From: Acetatifactor muris
Lineage (GTDB): Bacteria > Bacillota > Clostridia > Lachnospirales > Lachnospiraceae
Reading direction: 5' to 3'
DNA: 64,000 bases
Assembly (NCBI RefSeq): GCF_024623325.1
Contig: NZ_JANJZD010000009.1
Coordinates: 62,001-126,000, forward strand
Below the pieces are notes generated by a model. The model was not told where the DNA came from and searched no databases. It saw nothing but the letters and a program-made list of their open reading frames with translations. Shown in pieces: positions 9,187 to 18,233 of this stretch. Each line of letters begins with the position of its first letter. Position 1 is the stretch's first letter. Made by a program: the position numbers and the translations under genes.

Positions 9187-9831
9187 TCACTTTACGGTAA
9201 TTCTGTCCTTAATCTTCTGGTACATGGCTTCCTTGATACCGGTCACTTTCATAATATCCTCGCAGCTCTCAAAACCGCCGTTGGCCTCCCGGTAGGCAAT
9301 GATATCCGCCGCACGGCTCTCTCCCACCCCGGGTAAGGTGCACAGTCCCGCCGCGTCCGCCGTGTTGATATTCACCAATCCCGCCGCGGCATCTTCTTCC
9401 CGGGCCTTCTGCACTTCGGCTTCTCCCTCCGTGGGGAAATACAGCATCTGACCATCCTTCACCCATTCGGCCAGATTTACGGCCTCCCGTCCGGCCTCCG
9501 GCGCAAACCCGCCTGCTGCCGCCAGCGCATCCTCCGCACGGCTTCCCTCCGGAATCTCCACCACGCCGGGATTCGTCACGGCGCCGCACACATATACACG
9601 GATAGTGGTCTCCCGGAGCTCTGCTGCCTGTCCTTCCCCGTGGCCGGACTTCGGCACCTCATTTTCTTCCCCGACGCGCTCCCTCTCCTCGCCTTCAGCG
9701 GTTCGATTTCCCGCATTCTGACTTTCCAGATTTCCAATCAGAAGGGCTCCGTCCTTTTCTCCACAGCCACAAAGCAGCATACATGCCGTCACTAAACATG
9801 CTGCTGCCTGAATATATCGTTTTTTCACCAT
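9187..9831 (-). CDS. comEA: ComEA-like helix-hairpin-helix DNA-binding lipoprotein
   Basis: About 214 residues from the ATG at 9831, preferred over 9852 because AGAGGG sits just upstream and a signal peptide begins there. The signal ends in a Cys-rich lipobox (MLLCGC), so the protein may be lipid-anchored. A SLBB domain covers about residues 75-135 (IRVYVCGAVTNPGVVEIPEG), followed by the tandem helix-hairpin-helix domain about 150-214 (NINTADAAGLCTLPGVGESR). This order is that of ComEA, the surface receptor that binds double-stranded DNA and hands it to ComEC. Its presence with comEC at the left edge suggests a conserved DNA uptake apparatus. Confidence 0.88.
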   Translation of the reverse strand: MVKKRYIQAAACLVTACMLLCGCGEKDGALLIGNLESQNAGNRTAEGEERERVGEENEVPKSGHGEGQAAELRETTIRVYVCGAVTNPGVVEIPEGSRAEDALAAAGGFAPEAGREAVNLAEWVKDGQMLYFPTEGEAEVQKAREEDAAAGLVNINTADAAGLCTLPGVGESRAADIIAYREANGGFESCEDIMKVTGIKEAMYQKIKDRITVK

Positions 9832-9965
9832 AGTCCCTCTCACTTTCCCCATAAGTACTTTTATGTCTCATGGCATGAAAGGGATTGCCTCTCTATGCTG
9901 ACTTTTTTATTGTAATAGAAACCTGTGGATTTTACAAGTGGGTTTCGGAAATCTTCATGAAAAAA

Positions 9966-10397
9966 CTATTTCCATTTAAAGATGATGATTCCGGCCACCG
10001 CCACTGCCATACCCACAGCCTTACGCCACTCCCAGGGCTGCTTCTCCACGCCGAACCATCCGAAAAGCTCAATGATATACGCCACCGCCAGCTGTGCCAC
10101 CACAATCAGCATAACCGCTTTCGCCGGTCCCAGCATGTCCATGCTTTTAATCACAGTATAAGTGATAAACGCGCCGATTGCTCCTCCCAGAAGCATATAC
10201 TTTGGCTGTACCTGAAATACCTGCAGCAGATTACTTCTGTCTGTACAGAGCCAGGCACCCAGGCAGACAACAAGCGCCGTCAGCTGCACAAAAGCGCTGG
10301 CAGCCCAGATACTGGAGGCCTTTGTCACCTGGGTGTTGAAGACACCCTGAACACTCATCAGCGCTCCTGAAATCAAAGCAATAAAAAATCCAATCAT
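9966..10397 (-). CDS. DMT-superfamily membrane protein (DUF606/YdcZ type)
   Basis: A 143-residue protein that is almost entirely hydrophobic, with about five transmembrane helices (residues 3-20, 35-50, 68-85, 92-112, 125-140). The opening FFIALISGALMSVQGVFN and the central GGAIGAFITYTV match the DUF606/YdcZ family of half-size drug/metabolite transporter superfamily proteins. A strong ribosome site (GGAAGG) precedes the ATG. It is transcribed alone, with no partner half-transporter beside it, so it may act as a homodimer. Substrate unknown. Confidence 0.8.
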   Translation of the reverse strand: MIGFFIALISGALMSVQGVFNTQVTKASSIWAASAFVQLTALVVCLGAWLCTDRSNLLQVFQVQPKYMLLGGAIGAFITYTVIKSMDMLGPAKAVMLIVVAQLAVAYIIELFGWFGVEKQPWEWRKAVGMAVAVAGIIIFKWK

Positions 10398-10467
10398 AGG
10401 TTACACCTTCCTTTCAGGCTTTTCTAAAAGTGTATCCCATGATTGGAAAAATATGCACGATTATTCT

Positions 10468-11862
10468 TTACTCCGCCGCATTCACCTGCGTGGCTATTTT
10501 GTCAGCCAGCTCCTGCACCAACGCTGTCACATCCGCTCCGTTCCAGACTTTCGAGAACAATCCTTCCAGCTGAAGCCAGAAATTCCCCGTCTCCATCATC
10601 TTCGGCAGCGAAATGCTGTCAGCATACTCGGCTTTAAAAATCTGCAGTGCCCCGTTCTCCCCATTTGAGTCGAGCTTTGCCGGCACCTTACCGGCCTTCT
10701 CGTAAAGGGAATCCGCGCATGTGGTTACCAGATACGCCGCAAAGCGGTTGGCCAGCTCCTGATGTTCCGAGTAGCCGTTGATCGCCACCGCATTTGTCAC
10801 GGACATGGTGCGGCTGTCCAGCTCTCCGCTCACCCGCGGCAATCTCGCTATCCCGTACTCAAAACCCAGAGTTCCGTCCTCCTTTGCCTTCGCCAGCTTC
10901 TCCGCCACATCCGTGGTCGCAATGGTAAAGACAATGCCGCCCTGGCAGAAATCCTCTATCACAGATTCGTAAGTCACGGTATCTGATTCGATATAGAAGA
11001 ACTGATTCAGCGCCTTATAAACTTCCAGGCATTGTATTGTCTCCGGATTATTGATATTGATCCTTTCGGGGGCATCTCCGGCATCGCCTCCCACAATCAT
11101 ATAATTTCCCACAATCCAGTAATTATAAAAAATGTCGGACACATCCCATTTCAGCACACTTACGCCCTGGGGCACATCGAAGGTATTCGCTATATTCAGA
11201 ATGTCATCCACCGTGGCCGGAACCGCATTTGCAAAATAATACTCCGTCCGTTCCTTAAGCACGCCTTCGTCCACGACAATTCCGTCCGTCTCCTCCGGAT
11301 TATCCCCGATTTCTCCGCCTTCCAGAAGCTCCTTCATGGCAATCTGCTCCGCCCATTCCGCCAGAAAGGTCTCATTATACACAAGCGCGCTGGTCTCGAA
11401 AAACAGAGGATACGCCACCTTTTTCCCCTGATAGGAGACAGCGGAAAGCGCTGACGACGGAAAAACCGCCTCGCTGCAGATTCCCCCCCTGTCCTCAATC
11501 CGCGCCGCCAGCCCTGACAGATACGCTTTTTCCAGGGAATCATGGCTGATGATATAGGCGTCCGGTGTCTGCTCTGTGTGAATCGAGGCATCATTTATCG
11601 CTTCCAGATATTCGCTCTCGGAAGCCAGAACCGGAATCACCCGCACATTTTCCTCTTCCCCGAAGGTAACGGCGGCACTGTTGATAAAGTTTGTCATGCC
11701 TTCATCGTTATACCAGAAGTAAATTGTCTCCCTGCGCTCAAACGCAGACAACAGTCCCCCCGACTCGTCCATGCTGCCCGCCTCCAGGGTGCTTCCATAT
11801 AATACCACTGCCGCCAGGCCCGTCACTGCCGCCGCTGCAATCAATCTCTTTTTAAACTGCAT
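10468..11862 (-). CDS. Extracellular solute-binding protein, orphan
   Basis: About 464 residues from the ATG at 11862, chosen for its GGAGG five bases upstream. The N-terminus (MQFKKRLIAAAAV) is a signal sequence or anchor without a clear lipobox. The remainder resembles family 1 (sugar/maltose-type) binding proteins: IYFWYNDEGMTNFINSA near the mature start, the IDFCQGGIVFTI-like hinge segment near residue 320, and the AVAINGYSEHQELANRFAAYL stretch late in the protein (only its fold type is inferred). No ABC permease or ATPase genes lie nearby, so it probably serves a transporter encoded elsewhere or acts as a sensor accessory. Ligand class is an inference. Confidence 0.75.
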   Translation of the reverse strand: MQFKKRLIAAAAVTGLAAVVLYGSTLEAGSMDESGGLLSAFERRETIYFWYNDEGMTNFINSAAVTFGEEENVRVIPVLASESEYLEAINDASIHTEQTPDAYIISHDSLEKAYLSGLAARIEDRGGICSEAVFPSSALSAVSYQGKKVAYPLFFETSALVYNETFLAEWAEQIAMKELLEGGEIGDNPEETDGIVVDEGVLKERTEYYFANAVPATVDDILNIANTFDVPQGVSVLKWDVSDIFYNYWIVGNYMIVGGDAGDAPERININNPETIQCLEVYKALNQFFYIESDTVTYESVIEDFCQGGIVFTIATTDVAEKLAKAKEDGTLGFEYGIARLPRVSGELDSRTMSVTNAVAINGYSEHQELANRFAAYLVTTCADSLYEKAGKVPAKLDSNGENGALQIFKAEYADSISLPKMMETGNFWLQLEGLFSKVWNGADVTALVQELADKIATQVNAAE

Positions 11863-11950
11863 TCTGTCCTCCGCTTCATCATCCTGCAATCATTCCGTTC
11901 TCTGTCAGCGGCTCTCTATGCCGCCGCCCGTTTCTCCGCCTGACATCCGC

Positions 11951-13141
11951 TTATGCTTCGATACAGCTGTCCAGAATATCAATCATTTCGTCAATATTTG
12001 CCTTTGAAATGATCAGAGGCGGCACAAAACGAATGATGTCCGGCCCTGCATTAATCAGAATCAGACCTTCTTCCAGCGCCCTGTTGATAATGTCTCCCAC
12101 CGGCCGGTCAAATACCAGTCCCTGCATCAGGCCCAGACCGCGCCTTTCCACAATGCACTCATATTTATCCTTTAATTCATCCAGACATTTCTCCAGATAG
12201 GGCGCAGTCTCTCTCACCTTTTCTATTATATGGTTCTCTTCGAATAAATCAAGGACTTTTTCCACCGCGGCACAGGCCAGGGGATTGCCTCCGTAAGTGG
12301 TTCCATGATCACCTGCCGCCAGGGAATGTTCCGCCACCTTTTCCGTCATCAGAAATGCCCCTACAGGCACACCGCATCCCAGAGCCTTTGCCGTGGTCAT
12401 AATGTCCGGCTTCACCCCGTAACGCTGCCAGGCATACATATAACCTGTCCTGCCCATGCCGCACTGAATTTCGTCAAAAATCAGCAGAATATCCTTCTCC
12501 TGACAGATTTTTTTCACTTCCCTTAAAAATTCTTCCTCCGCAGGAAAAAGTCCGCCTTCTCCCTGCACCGGCTCCAGAATCACAGCACAGGTTTTATCTG
12601 TTATCTGCGCCTTCACACTCTCGATATCGTTCAAATCTGCAAAACGGATATTGCCGATCATAGGTTCAAAAGGTTCCCGGTACTTTGCATTCCCTGTCAC
12701 AGACAGCGCTCCCATGGTTCTGCCGTGGAAAGAATGGTTCATGGCAATGATCTCATGATCCGTTCTGCCATCCTTCAGATACGCATACTTGCGTGCCGCT
12801 TTGATGGCCCCTTCCACTGCTTCCGCACCGGAATTGGTAAAAAATACCCGGTCCATTTCCGATACCGCTTTCAGCTTCTTCGCGGCCCCCACAGCCGGCA
12901 CATTGTAATAATAATTGGAAGTGTGTATCAGCTTGTCAATCTGCGCCTTCAGCGCATCATTGTATTCTCTGTTATGATACCCCAGCGCAAAAACAGCTAT
13001 TCCTGCCACAAAGTCCAGATACTTTATTCCTTCCATATCGTACAGATAGACACCCTCGCCTCTGTCGAGCACAATCTGGTACCGGTTGTATGTGTGGAGA
13101 AGTGCGCTTTCCGCCTCCTCTATATATTCCTGCATGTTCAT
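11951..13141 (-). CDS. argD: Acetylornithine aminotransferase
   Basis: A 396-residue class III PLP aminotransferase. It converts N-acetylglutamate semialdehyde and glutamate to N-acetylornithine. Visible family motifs are FVAGIAVFALGYHN near residue 45, FFTNSGAEAVEGAIK near 100, the FDEIQCGMGRTG block near 225, and the PLP lysine in TTAKALGCGVPVGAF near 255. The start has GGAGA nine bases upstream. It is the last gene of the argC-argJ-argB-argD run, separated from argB by a 197-bp spacer that contains a duplicated 53-bp sequence and a hairpin. Confidence 0.93.
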   Translation of the reverse strand: MNMQEYIEEAESALLHTYNRYQIVLDRGEGVYLYDMEGIKYLDFVAGIAVFALGYHNREYNDALKAQIDKLIHTSNYYYNVPAVGAAKKLKAVSEMDRVFFTNSGAEAVEGAIKAARKYAYLKDGRTDHEIIAMNHSFHGRTMGALSVTGNAKYREPFEPMIGNIRFADLNDIESVKAQITDKTCAVILEPVQGEGGLFPAEEEFLREVKKICQEKDILLIFDEIQCGMGRTGYMYAWQRYGVKPDIMTTAKALGCGVPVGAFLMTEKVAEHSLAAGDHGTTYGGNPLACAAVEKVLDLFEENHIIEKVRETAPYLEKCLDELKDKYECIVERRGLGLMQGLVFDRPVGDIINRALEEGLILINAGPDIIRFVPPLIISKANIDEMIDILDSCIEA

Positions 13142-13157
13142 GATTTTAAGTCTCCTA

Positions 13158-13331
13158 TTTCAGTCGCTGCGCGACGGCTCTAAAGTGTGAAGTTCTTTCG
13201 GCGCTTCTCTCATGAGAGCAACTTTCATTCGAAATGCACTCATAAAAGTTGCTCTCGTGCGCCTTCCTGACTTCACATTTTCAGTCGCTGCGCGACGGCT
13301 CTAAAGTGTGAAGTTCTTTCGGCGCTTCTCT
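13158..13331. repeat. Identical 53-bp direct repeats flanking an inverted repeat between argB and argD
   Basis: Positions 13158-13210 and 13279-13331 are identical; each begins TTTCAGTCGCTGCGCGAC and ends CTTTCGGCGCTTCTCT. Between them lie perfect 12-bp arms, GAGAGCAACTTT (13214-13225) and AAAGTTGCTCTC (13245-13256). Part of the first copy can also pair with the sequence just before the second copy (GTGTGAAG with CTTCACAT). A partial relative, with TCGCTGCGCGA and CTAAAG, is at 1680-1703. It looks like an intergenic repeat element. Confidence 0.85.
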
Positions 13332-13338
13332 GATTCCC

Positions 13339-14229
13339 CTAATTCTGCTCTGCTTCTTCGTCTGCCACGATCGCAGTGCCGATGCCCTGTTTTGTGAAGA
13401 TCTCCAGCAGCAGGCAGTGGGGGATTCTGCCGTCCAGTATGTGGACACGGCTGACGCCGTTTCGGACAGCGGCAGTACAGTTGTTCAGCTTCGGCAGCAT
13501 GCCGCCTCCCACATATCCTCCGGAAATCAGCTCTTCGGCCTGGGCCGCGGAAATTCTGGATATGAATCCCTTCTTTTCCCTGAAATCCTTATAAATGCCT
13601 TCGATATCCGTCAGGAAAGCCAGTTTCTCCGCCTTCACAGCCCTGGCGATGGCACAGGCCGCATCGTCGGCATTGATATTATAGGTCTGAAACTGGCTGT
13701 CCAGGCCCACAGGCGCCACAATGGGCAGGAAATCTTTCTCCAGCAGATCATAGAGCACTTTGGGGTTCACTTCTGTAATCTCTCCCACAAATCCGATATC
13801 CTGTCCGTCGGAGTATTTCTTCTCCACCTGCAGAAGGCCGCCGTCCTTACCGCTGATACCCACCGCCTTTACCCCCAGCTCCTGCACCATGCTCACCAGG
13901 TCCTTGTTGACTTTATTGAGAACCATCTCCGCAATTTCCATGGTCTCCCCGTCGGTGACCCGCAGTCCGTTGACAAAAGTGGACTCCTTGCCCACTTTCC
14001 CCACCCAGCGGCTGATTTCTTTGCCGCCGCCGTGAACGATGATGGGTTTGAATCCCACCAGCTTTAAAAGTGTCACGTCCTTAATCACGTTTTTCTGCAG
14101 TTCTTCATTGCTCATGGCACTGCCACCGTATTTCACCACAATGATTTTGCGGTTGAAACGCTGGATATAGGGAAGGGCCTCTATGAGCACCTCCGCCTTC
14201 TGCAGTACCTTTTCCATATCCTTTTCCAT
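13339..14229 (-). CDS. argB: Acetylglutamate kinase
   Basis: A 296-residue member of the amino acid kinase family that phosphorylates N-acetylglutamate, second step of the acetylated arginine route. The nucleotide-binding start [11 protein letters not shown], the substrate loop [13 protein letters not shown] and the C-terminal [10 protein letters not shown] motif are all present. Enzymes of this length with an N-terminal helix (residues 1-25) are usually the arginine-inhibited hexameric type; that is inference. The ATG at 14229 is used, but an ATG at 14217 is also possible. It sits between argJ and argD in the same orientation. Confidence 0.95.
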   Translation of the reverse strand: MEKDMEKVLQKAEVLIEALPYIQRFNRKIIVVKYGGSAMSNEELQKNVIKDVTLLKLVGFKPIIVHGGGKEISRWVGKVGKESTFVNGLRVTDGETMEIAEMVLNKVNKDLVSMVQELGVKAVGISGKDGGLLQVEKKYSDGQDIGFVGEITEVNPKVLYDLLEKDFLPIVAPVGLDSQFQTYNINADDAACAIARAVKAEKLAFLTDIEGIYKDFREKKGFISRISAAQAEELISGGYVGGGMLPKLNNCTAAVRNGVSRVHILDGRIPHCLLLEIFTKQGIGTAIVADEEAEQN

Positions 14230-14298
14230 ACCTTTCAGGCTCCTCTCCTCCCGGTTATTTTGTCTGTCCGAATCCCCCTCACCGCAAATCCGCCTGTC

Positions 14299-15522
14299 CT
14301 AACTTCGGTAATCCGCATTGATTTTCACATAATCATAGCTCAAGTCACAGCCCCAGGCAGTAGCCTGTGCCTCTCCCATATGCATATCCACCAGAACAGT
14401 GACTTCCGGGGCAGAGAGAATCCTGGTTGCCTCCTCCTCGCTGTAATCGCAGGCTGTACCGTTCCCATAGATATGAATGCTGCCACCTGTGCTCTGGAAA
14501 TAGAGGTCCACATTTTCCGGGTCGAACTGCGCTCCCGAGTATCCCAGCGCACAGAGAATTCTGCCCCAGTTGGCATCATGTCCGAAGATAGCCGCCTTGG
14601 TCAGAGAAGAACAGATCACGGACTTGGCCAGCGTCCGCGCATCTTCTCTGGATGCCGCACCGATTACCTTTGTCTCGAACAATGCCGTGGCACCCTCTCC
14701 GTCACCCGCCATTTTTCTGGCCAGATACACAGTGACAAAATGCAGTGCCTCGCAAAAACGGTCATAGTCTTCTCCTTCGGCTGTGATTTCCCGGTTCCCC
14801 GCCAGACCATTGGCCAGAATCAACAGAGTATCGTTGGTGCTGGTGTCCCCGTCCACGGATATCATATTAAAAGAATCTGCCACATCCGTGCGCAACGCTC
14901 TACGCAGCATCTCTTTGGAAATGGCTGCATCCGTGGTGAGGAATCCCAGCATGGTGCACATATTGGGATGAATCATGCCGGAGCCTTTACACATTCCGCC
15001 GATGGTCACCGTCTTGCCGTCCAGCTCTACCTCCACCGCAATCTGCTTCGGAACGGTATCCGTGGTCATAATGGCCTTCGCGGCATCCAGTCCGGCCTCC
15101 GGACCTTCCGCCTTCGCCGCCGCAAGCTTTCGTATGCCATCCGTAATCCGCTCTGTCGGAATCTGCATCCCGATCACACCGGTGGAAGCCACCAGTACGG
15201 CAGACTCCGGAATGCCCAGCAGCTCACCCGCACACCTGCTCTCCGTTTTACAGCAATCCATTCCCTGTTTTCCCGTACAGGCGTTGGCGATCCCGGAATT
15301 GATTATCACTGCCTGTACAAAAGGAGAGTTCTCCACCAGCTCCTTATCCCAGAGCACCGGCGCTGCCTTCACCACATTGGAGGTAAAGGTACCTGCCGCC
15401 GCACAGGGCCTGGTACTGTAAATCAGCGCCATGTCTCTGCGGTTCTGATATTTTATGCCGGCTTCCACACCGGCTGCCTGAAACCCCTTCGCCGCGGTCA
15501 CACCGCCTTCTATTTGCTTCAT
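14299..15522 (-). CDS. argJ: Glutamate N-acetyltransferase / ornithine acetyltransferase
   Basis: About 407 residues from the ATG at 15522 (GAGG six bases upstream); an upstream in-frame ATG lacks a ribosome site. ArgJ transfers the acetyl group from N-acetylornithine to glutamate, recycling it. The self-cleavage site is visible in AIMTTDTVPKQ, where the Thr becomes the N-terminus of the beta chain. The N-terminal MKQIEGGVTAAKGFQAAG and the late segment FGHDANWGRILCALGYSGA are typical. Whether it is bifunctional (also using acetyl-CoA) cannot be told from sequence; the GNAT gene just upstream could supply that first acetylation. Confidence 0.94.
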   Translation of the reverse strand: MKQIEGGVTAAKGFQAAGVEAGIKYQNRRDMALIYSTRPCAAAGTFTSNVVKAAPVLWDKELVENSPFVQAVIINSGIANACTGKQGMDCCKTESRCAGELLGIPESAVLVASTGVIGMQIPTERITDGIRKLAAAKAEGPEAGLDAAKAIMTTDTVPKQIAVEVELDGKTVTIGGMCKGSGMIHPNMCTMLGFLTTDAAISKEMLRRALRTDVADSFNMISVDGDTSTNDTLLILANGLAGNREITAEGEDYDRFCEALHFVTVYLARKMAGDGEGATALFETKVIGAASREDARTLAKSVICSSLTKAAIFGHDANWGRILCALGYSGAQFDPENVDLYFQSTGGSIHIYGNGTACDYSEEEATRILSAPEVTVLVDMHMGEAQATAWGCDLSYDYVKINADYRS

Positions 15523-15599
15523 ATTCTTCCTCTTTTCCTGTTCTGTTATGTATTTATCGCCCTTTTGGGTCATAAGCTGATGCTTTTTTGTTAAGGGAG

Positions 15600-16094
15600 C
15601 TATTGATTGAACGCCGTGATATTTGCCTCATTCAGCGTAAAGTCATAATAGTTCAGGTCCTCCCGCCTGGTCCAGCCAATGCGCTTCCAGAATGCATTTC
15701 CCACATCGTTCACCGTAAAGGCAATCAGGCTGACTTTATTGATTTTCTCATCCTTCAGCGCATTCATACAGTAGACTACCATGGCTCTGCCGATACCTTT
15801 TCTGCGCCAGTCCTCCCGGACACACACATGATACAGACAGCCTCTCCTGCCGTCATGTCCGCAGAGAATTCCGCCTACAATAATCCCATCTTCATCCACT
15901 GCCACCACACTGGTATCAGGATTGCGCCTGAGAAACCGTTCCACACCCTCCCTGGAATCGTCAATGCTCCGCATGCCGAATCCTTTTATAGTCTTCCACA
16001 ACGTGTACAGCCCCTCATAATCGTCTGCCACCATAGCTCTGATTGTAAATGTTCCGGTATTCATATTTTCCGTCCTGTTTTCTGTAATCTTCAT
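15600..16094 (-). CDS. GNAT-family N-acetyltransferase
   Basis: A 164-residue GNAT protein. The acetyl-CoA-binding motif A is in HVCVREDWRRKGIGRAMV (R-x-x-G-I-G-R-A), and the C-terminal GNAFWKRIGWTRREDL matches the usual motif B end. Its ATG overlaps the stop of the upstream PNPOx-like gene by 4 bp, and it precedes argJ, so it is part of the arginine operon. A role as N-acetylglutamate synthase that primes the cycle is plausible from position, but the substrate is not established. Confidence 0.85.
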   Translation of the reverse strand: MKITENRTENMNTGTFTIRAMVADDYEGLYTLWKTIKGFGMRSIDDSREGVERFLRRNPDTSVVAVDEDGIIVGGILCGHDGRRGCLYHVCVREDWRRKGIGRAMVVYCMNALKDEKINKVSLIAFTVNDVGNAFWKRIGWTRREDLNYYDFTLNEANITAFNQ

Positions 16095-16519
16095 GTAAAA
16101 TCAATATCAAATCTGGTCCCATTATGAAAAAGTACGCCGTCCGTCAGCTGTATGCGGAGAAGACAGGTATTCGGATCGTCTTCATTTGTATGACCGTTAT
16201 CATACCACTCGGCAAAAGCAGCCCTCACTTTGGACATGATTTCCGCGTTGCGCTCATCCTTCACATGTCCCAGATTCTCACCGGTGCCGTGAGCCGTAAA
16301 CCACTCGCCGCAGACAGCCACGGCCGGATTCCCCGCAATTTGTCTCATTTTGTTGGAAAGCGCATATGTAACTACATAAAATGCGCCTTTCTCGTAATAA
16401 GCATCCACAATCCGCACAGAGGGCATTCCCTCTTCCACAGTGGCCACGGACAGCAATGTATCGCAGCCAAACCTTTCATCCATGATCTGCGCCGTTTTTT
16501 CAGTTAATTTTTCTCCCAT
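16091..16519 (-). CDS. Pyridoxamine 5'-phosphate oxidase-like FMN-binding protein
   Basis: A 142-residue split-barrel protein of the pyridoxamine phosphate oxidase-like superfamily: LLSVATVEEGMPSVRIVDA near the start, FYVVTYALSNKMRQI in the middle, and a C-terminal strand GVLFHNGTRFDIDF. AAGGAG before the ATG supports the start. It lies between argC and the GNAT gene and overlaps the latter by 4 bp, so it is co-transcribed with the arginine genes. No known arginine step uses such a protein; it may be a flavin reductase, a general-stress type protein or a passenger. Confidence 0.82.
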   Translation of the reverse strand: MGEKLTEKTAQIMDERFGCDTLLSVATVEEGMPSVRIVDAYYEKGAFYVVTYALSNKMRQIAGNPAVAVCGEWFTAHGTGENLGHVKDERNAEIMSKVRAAFAEWYDNGHTNEDDPNTCLLRIQLTDGVLFHNGTRFDIDFT

Positions 16520-16597
16520 TTTTTCTCCTTATCTGAGTTCTGCAGTCTCCCTCCGACACCCTAAATCCCTGCTGTTATCTGAGCTCCCCCCTGTCAT

Positions 16598-17656
16598 TCA
16601 GGGAAAGCATGGCACCAGTTCCAGTCCTTCGCTCTCTTTCAGTCCGAACAGCAGGTTCATATTCTGCACTGCCTGGCCCGCTGCCCCTTTCACCAGATTA
16701 TCCAGGGCGCCCATCATAATAATGCGGCCGGTTCTCTCATCAATCACAAAACCAATGTCCACATAATTGCTGCCCTCCACCCATCTGGTCTCAGGACAAA
16801 TCCCTTTGTCAAGCACGCGGATAAATTTCTCTGTGTCATAGTACCTGTCGTAGACAGCTTTTATCTCCTCGTAAGAAGGTAGAGTACCGTCAGCCTTCTT
16901 ATTCAATTTCGCATATTCCGTCACCAGAATTCCTCTGTTCATCGGCACCAGATGAGGGGTAAAATTAATGGTCACATTACAGTTCCCCGCATAGCCCAGC
17001 TGCTCCTCAATCTCCGGTGTATGGCGATGGCCGGCCACCCCATATGCCTTGATATTCTCATTCACTTCACAGAAAAGATTCTGCACTTTCGCTCCGCGGC
17101 CCGCTCCGGAGGTTCCCGATTTCGCATCAATAATTAATGTATCCGTATCAATCAGTCCCTCCCTGACCAGCGGATACGCCGTCAGGATAGAGCAGGTGGT
17201 ATAACAGCCCGGATTCGCCACCAGCCTGGTGCGCTCCGTAATCTTCTCCCGGTTTATTTCACACAGGCCATACACTGCCTCCCCAATAAACTGCGGTGAC
17301 TTATGCTCAATGCCGTACCATTTCTCGTATACAGACACATCCTTTATGCGGTAATCCGCAGATAAATCCACAATTTTTGTCTTCTCCAGAATCTCTTCTG
17401 TCAACATTCCCGCCAGAAATCCCTGGGGTGTGGCCGTAAAAATCACATCCGCCTGCTGCGCCAGCTCCGACAGATTATCGTCCCTGCACACATTCTCCAC
17501 TATCCGGAACATGTTCCCATAAACTTCGGCATATTTTCTGTCAATATGACTGTGGGAACCATACCAGACGATTTCCGTCTCCCTGTGATTCATTAAGATT
17601 CTCACAAGCTCAGCGCCGGCATAGCCTGTAGCACCGATAATTCCTGCCTTTATCAT
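16598..17656 (-). CDS. argC: N-acetyl-gamma-glutamyl-phosphate reductase
   Basis: About 352 residues from the ATG at 17656, chosen for AGGGAG five bases upstream; the family N-terminus MIKAGIIGATGYAGAELV begins there. It reduces acetylglutamyl phosphate with NADPH. The GATGYAG nucleotide loop, the catalytic Cys in ANPGCYTTC near residue 150 and the later HRHTPEIEEQL segment are all visible. First gene of the arginine run. A promoter (17696-17723) and a perfect ARG box (17761-17774) lie just upstream. Confidence 0.95.
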   Translation of the reverse strand: MIKAGIIGATGYAGAELVRILMNHRETEIVWYGSHSHIDRKYAEVYGNMFRIVENVCRDDNLSELAQQADVIFTATPQGFLAGMLTEEILEKTKIVDLSADYRIKDVSVYEKWYGIEHKSPQFIGEAVYGLCEINREKITERTRLVANPGCYTTCSILTAYPLVREGLIDTDTLIIDAKSGTSGAGRGAKVQNLFCEVNENIKAYGVAGHRHTPEIEEQLGYAGNCNVTINFTPHLVPMNRGILVTEYAKLNKKADGTLPSYEEIKAVYDRYYDTEKFIRVLDKGICPETRWVEGSNYVDIGFVIDERTGRIIMMGALDNLVKGAAGQAVQNMNLLFGLKESEGLELVPCFP

Positions 17657-17695
17657 GTCTGCTCCCTTCCGCACTTTTTAAGTGTACCTTTTGTA

Positions 17696-17723
17696 ATCAT
17701 ACCACTTTTTGTATAAATGTCCA
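17696..17723 (-). promoter_or_regulatory. Predicted sigma-A promoter of the argC operon
   Basis: On the minus strand TGGACA (17723-17718), a 16-bp spacer and TATGAT (17701-17696). The argC ATG is 40 bp further downstream. Confidence 0.6.
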
Positions 17724-17760
17724 CTACTTTTTTATTTTTATGCAGCTTATATTTTATAAA

Positions 17761-17774
17761 TGAATATTTATTCA
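17761..17774. promoter_or_regulatory. ARG box (candidate ArgR/AhrC operator)
   Basis: TGAATATTTATTCA fits the ArgR consensus TGAAT-WWWW-ATTCA exactly. It lies 37 bp upstream of the -35 element of the argC promoter and overlaps the 3' end of the DUF2087 gene. Binding by an ArgR-family repressor is inferred; no argR gene is in the window. Confidence 0.6.
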
Positions 17775-18115
17775 CTCTCTTCTGTTCTATTCTCACCGCA
17801 GTCCAAAGCCGCGCCCCGAACTTCTCCCAGGTAATCCCCATAGAGAGATTTCCAGTCCTCTTCCAGCCAGTATTTCGAACCGTCCCTCAGTCTTCCGATG
17901 AATCTGTGCTGGAACATTTCTCTCCGGATTAATTCTATATCTGTAAATACAATGGAATTCCTGATAATTTCGTTTACTTCTTTTTCCGTATATTTTACGG
18001 ATAGCTCAAACTTTTCCGCAATCTTCGAAAGCGCCAGTATCCTCTTTACTCCTGCTTTCCCTGATAAAAACTGAAAAGCTCCACGGATTGCATTATACAG
18101 TATCCGAATATACAT
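17768..18115 (-). CDS. DUF2087 domain protein
   Basis: A 115-residue protein. The central part, from RILALSKIAEKFEL through YTEKEVNEIIRN to LRDGSKYWLEE, matches the DUF2087 domain, a small helical domain often found C-terminal to helix-turn-helix regulators. Here it stands alone, with no DNA-binding part. The chosen start lacks a clear ribosome site, so the true N-terminus is uncertain, and the gene may be a truncated remnant of a larger regulator. Its 3' end carries the ARG box of the argC operon. Confidence 0.65.
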   Translation of the reverse strand: MYIRILYNAIRGAFQFLSGKAGVKRILALSKIAEKFELSVKYTEKEVNEIIRNSIVFTDIELIRREMFQHRFIGRLRDGSKYWLEEDWKSLYGDYLGEVRGAALDCGENRTEESE

Positions 18116-18233
18116 TTCAAGGCATGAGACACAGAAGATTGCACGCTTTGTGACAGTGATATGAAATTATGACAATTGCAACCGGAATAACAGACTATTA
18201 TGATGAAAGCAGAACAACTTGAGGAGCCTGCTT

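Noticed and set aside
14260..15594. 444-codon plus-strand ORF opposite argJ
   Set aside because: Shadow of argJ caused by codon bias; composition is Arg/His/Leu-rich and non-protein-like.
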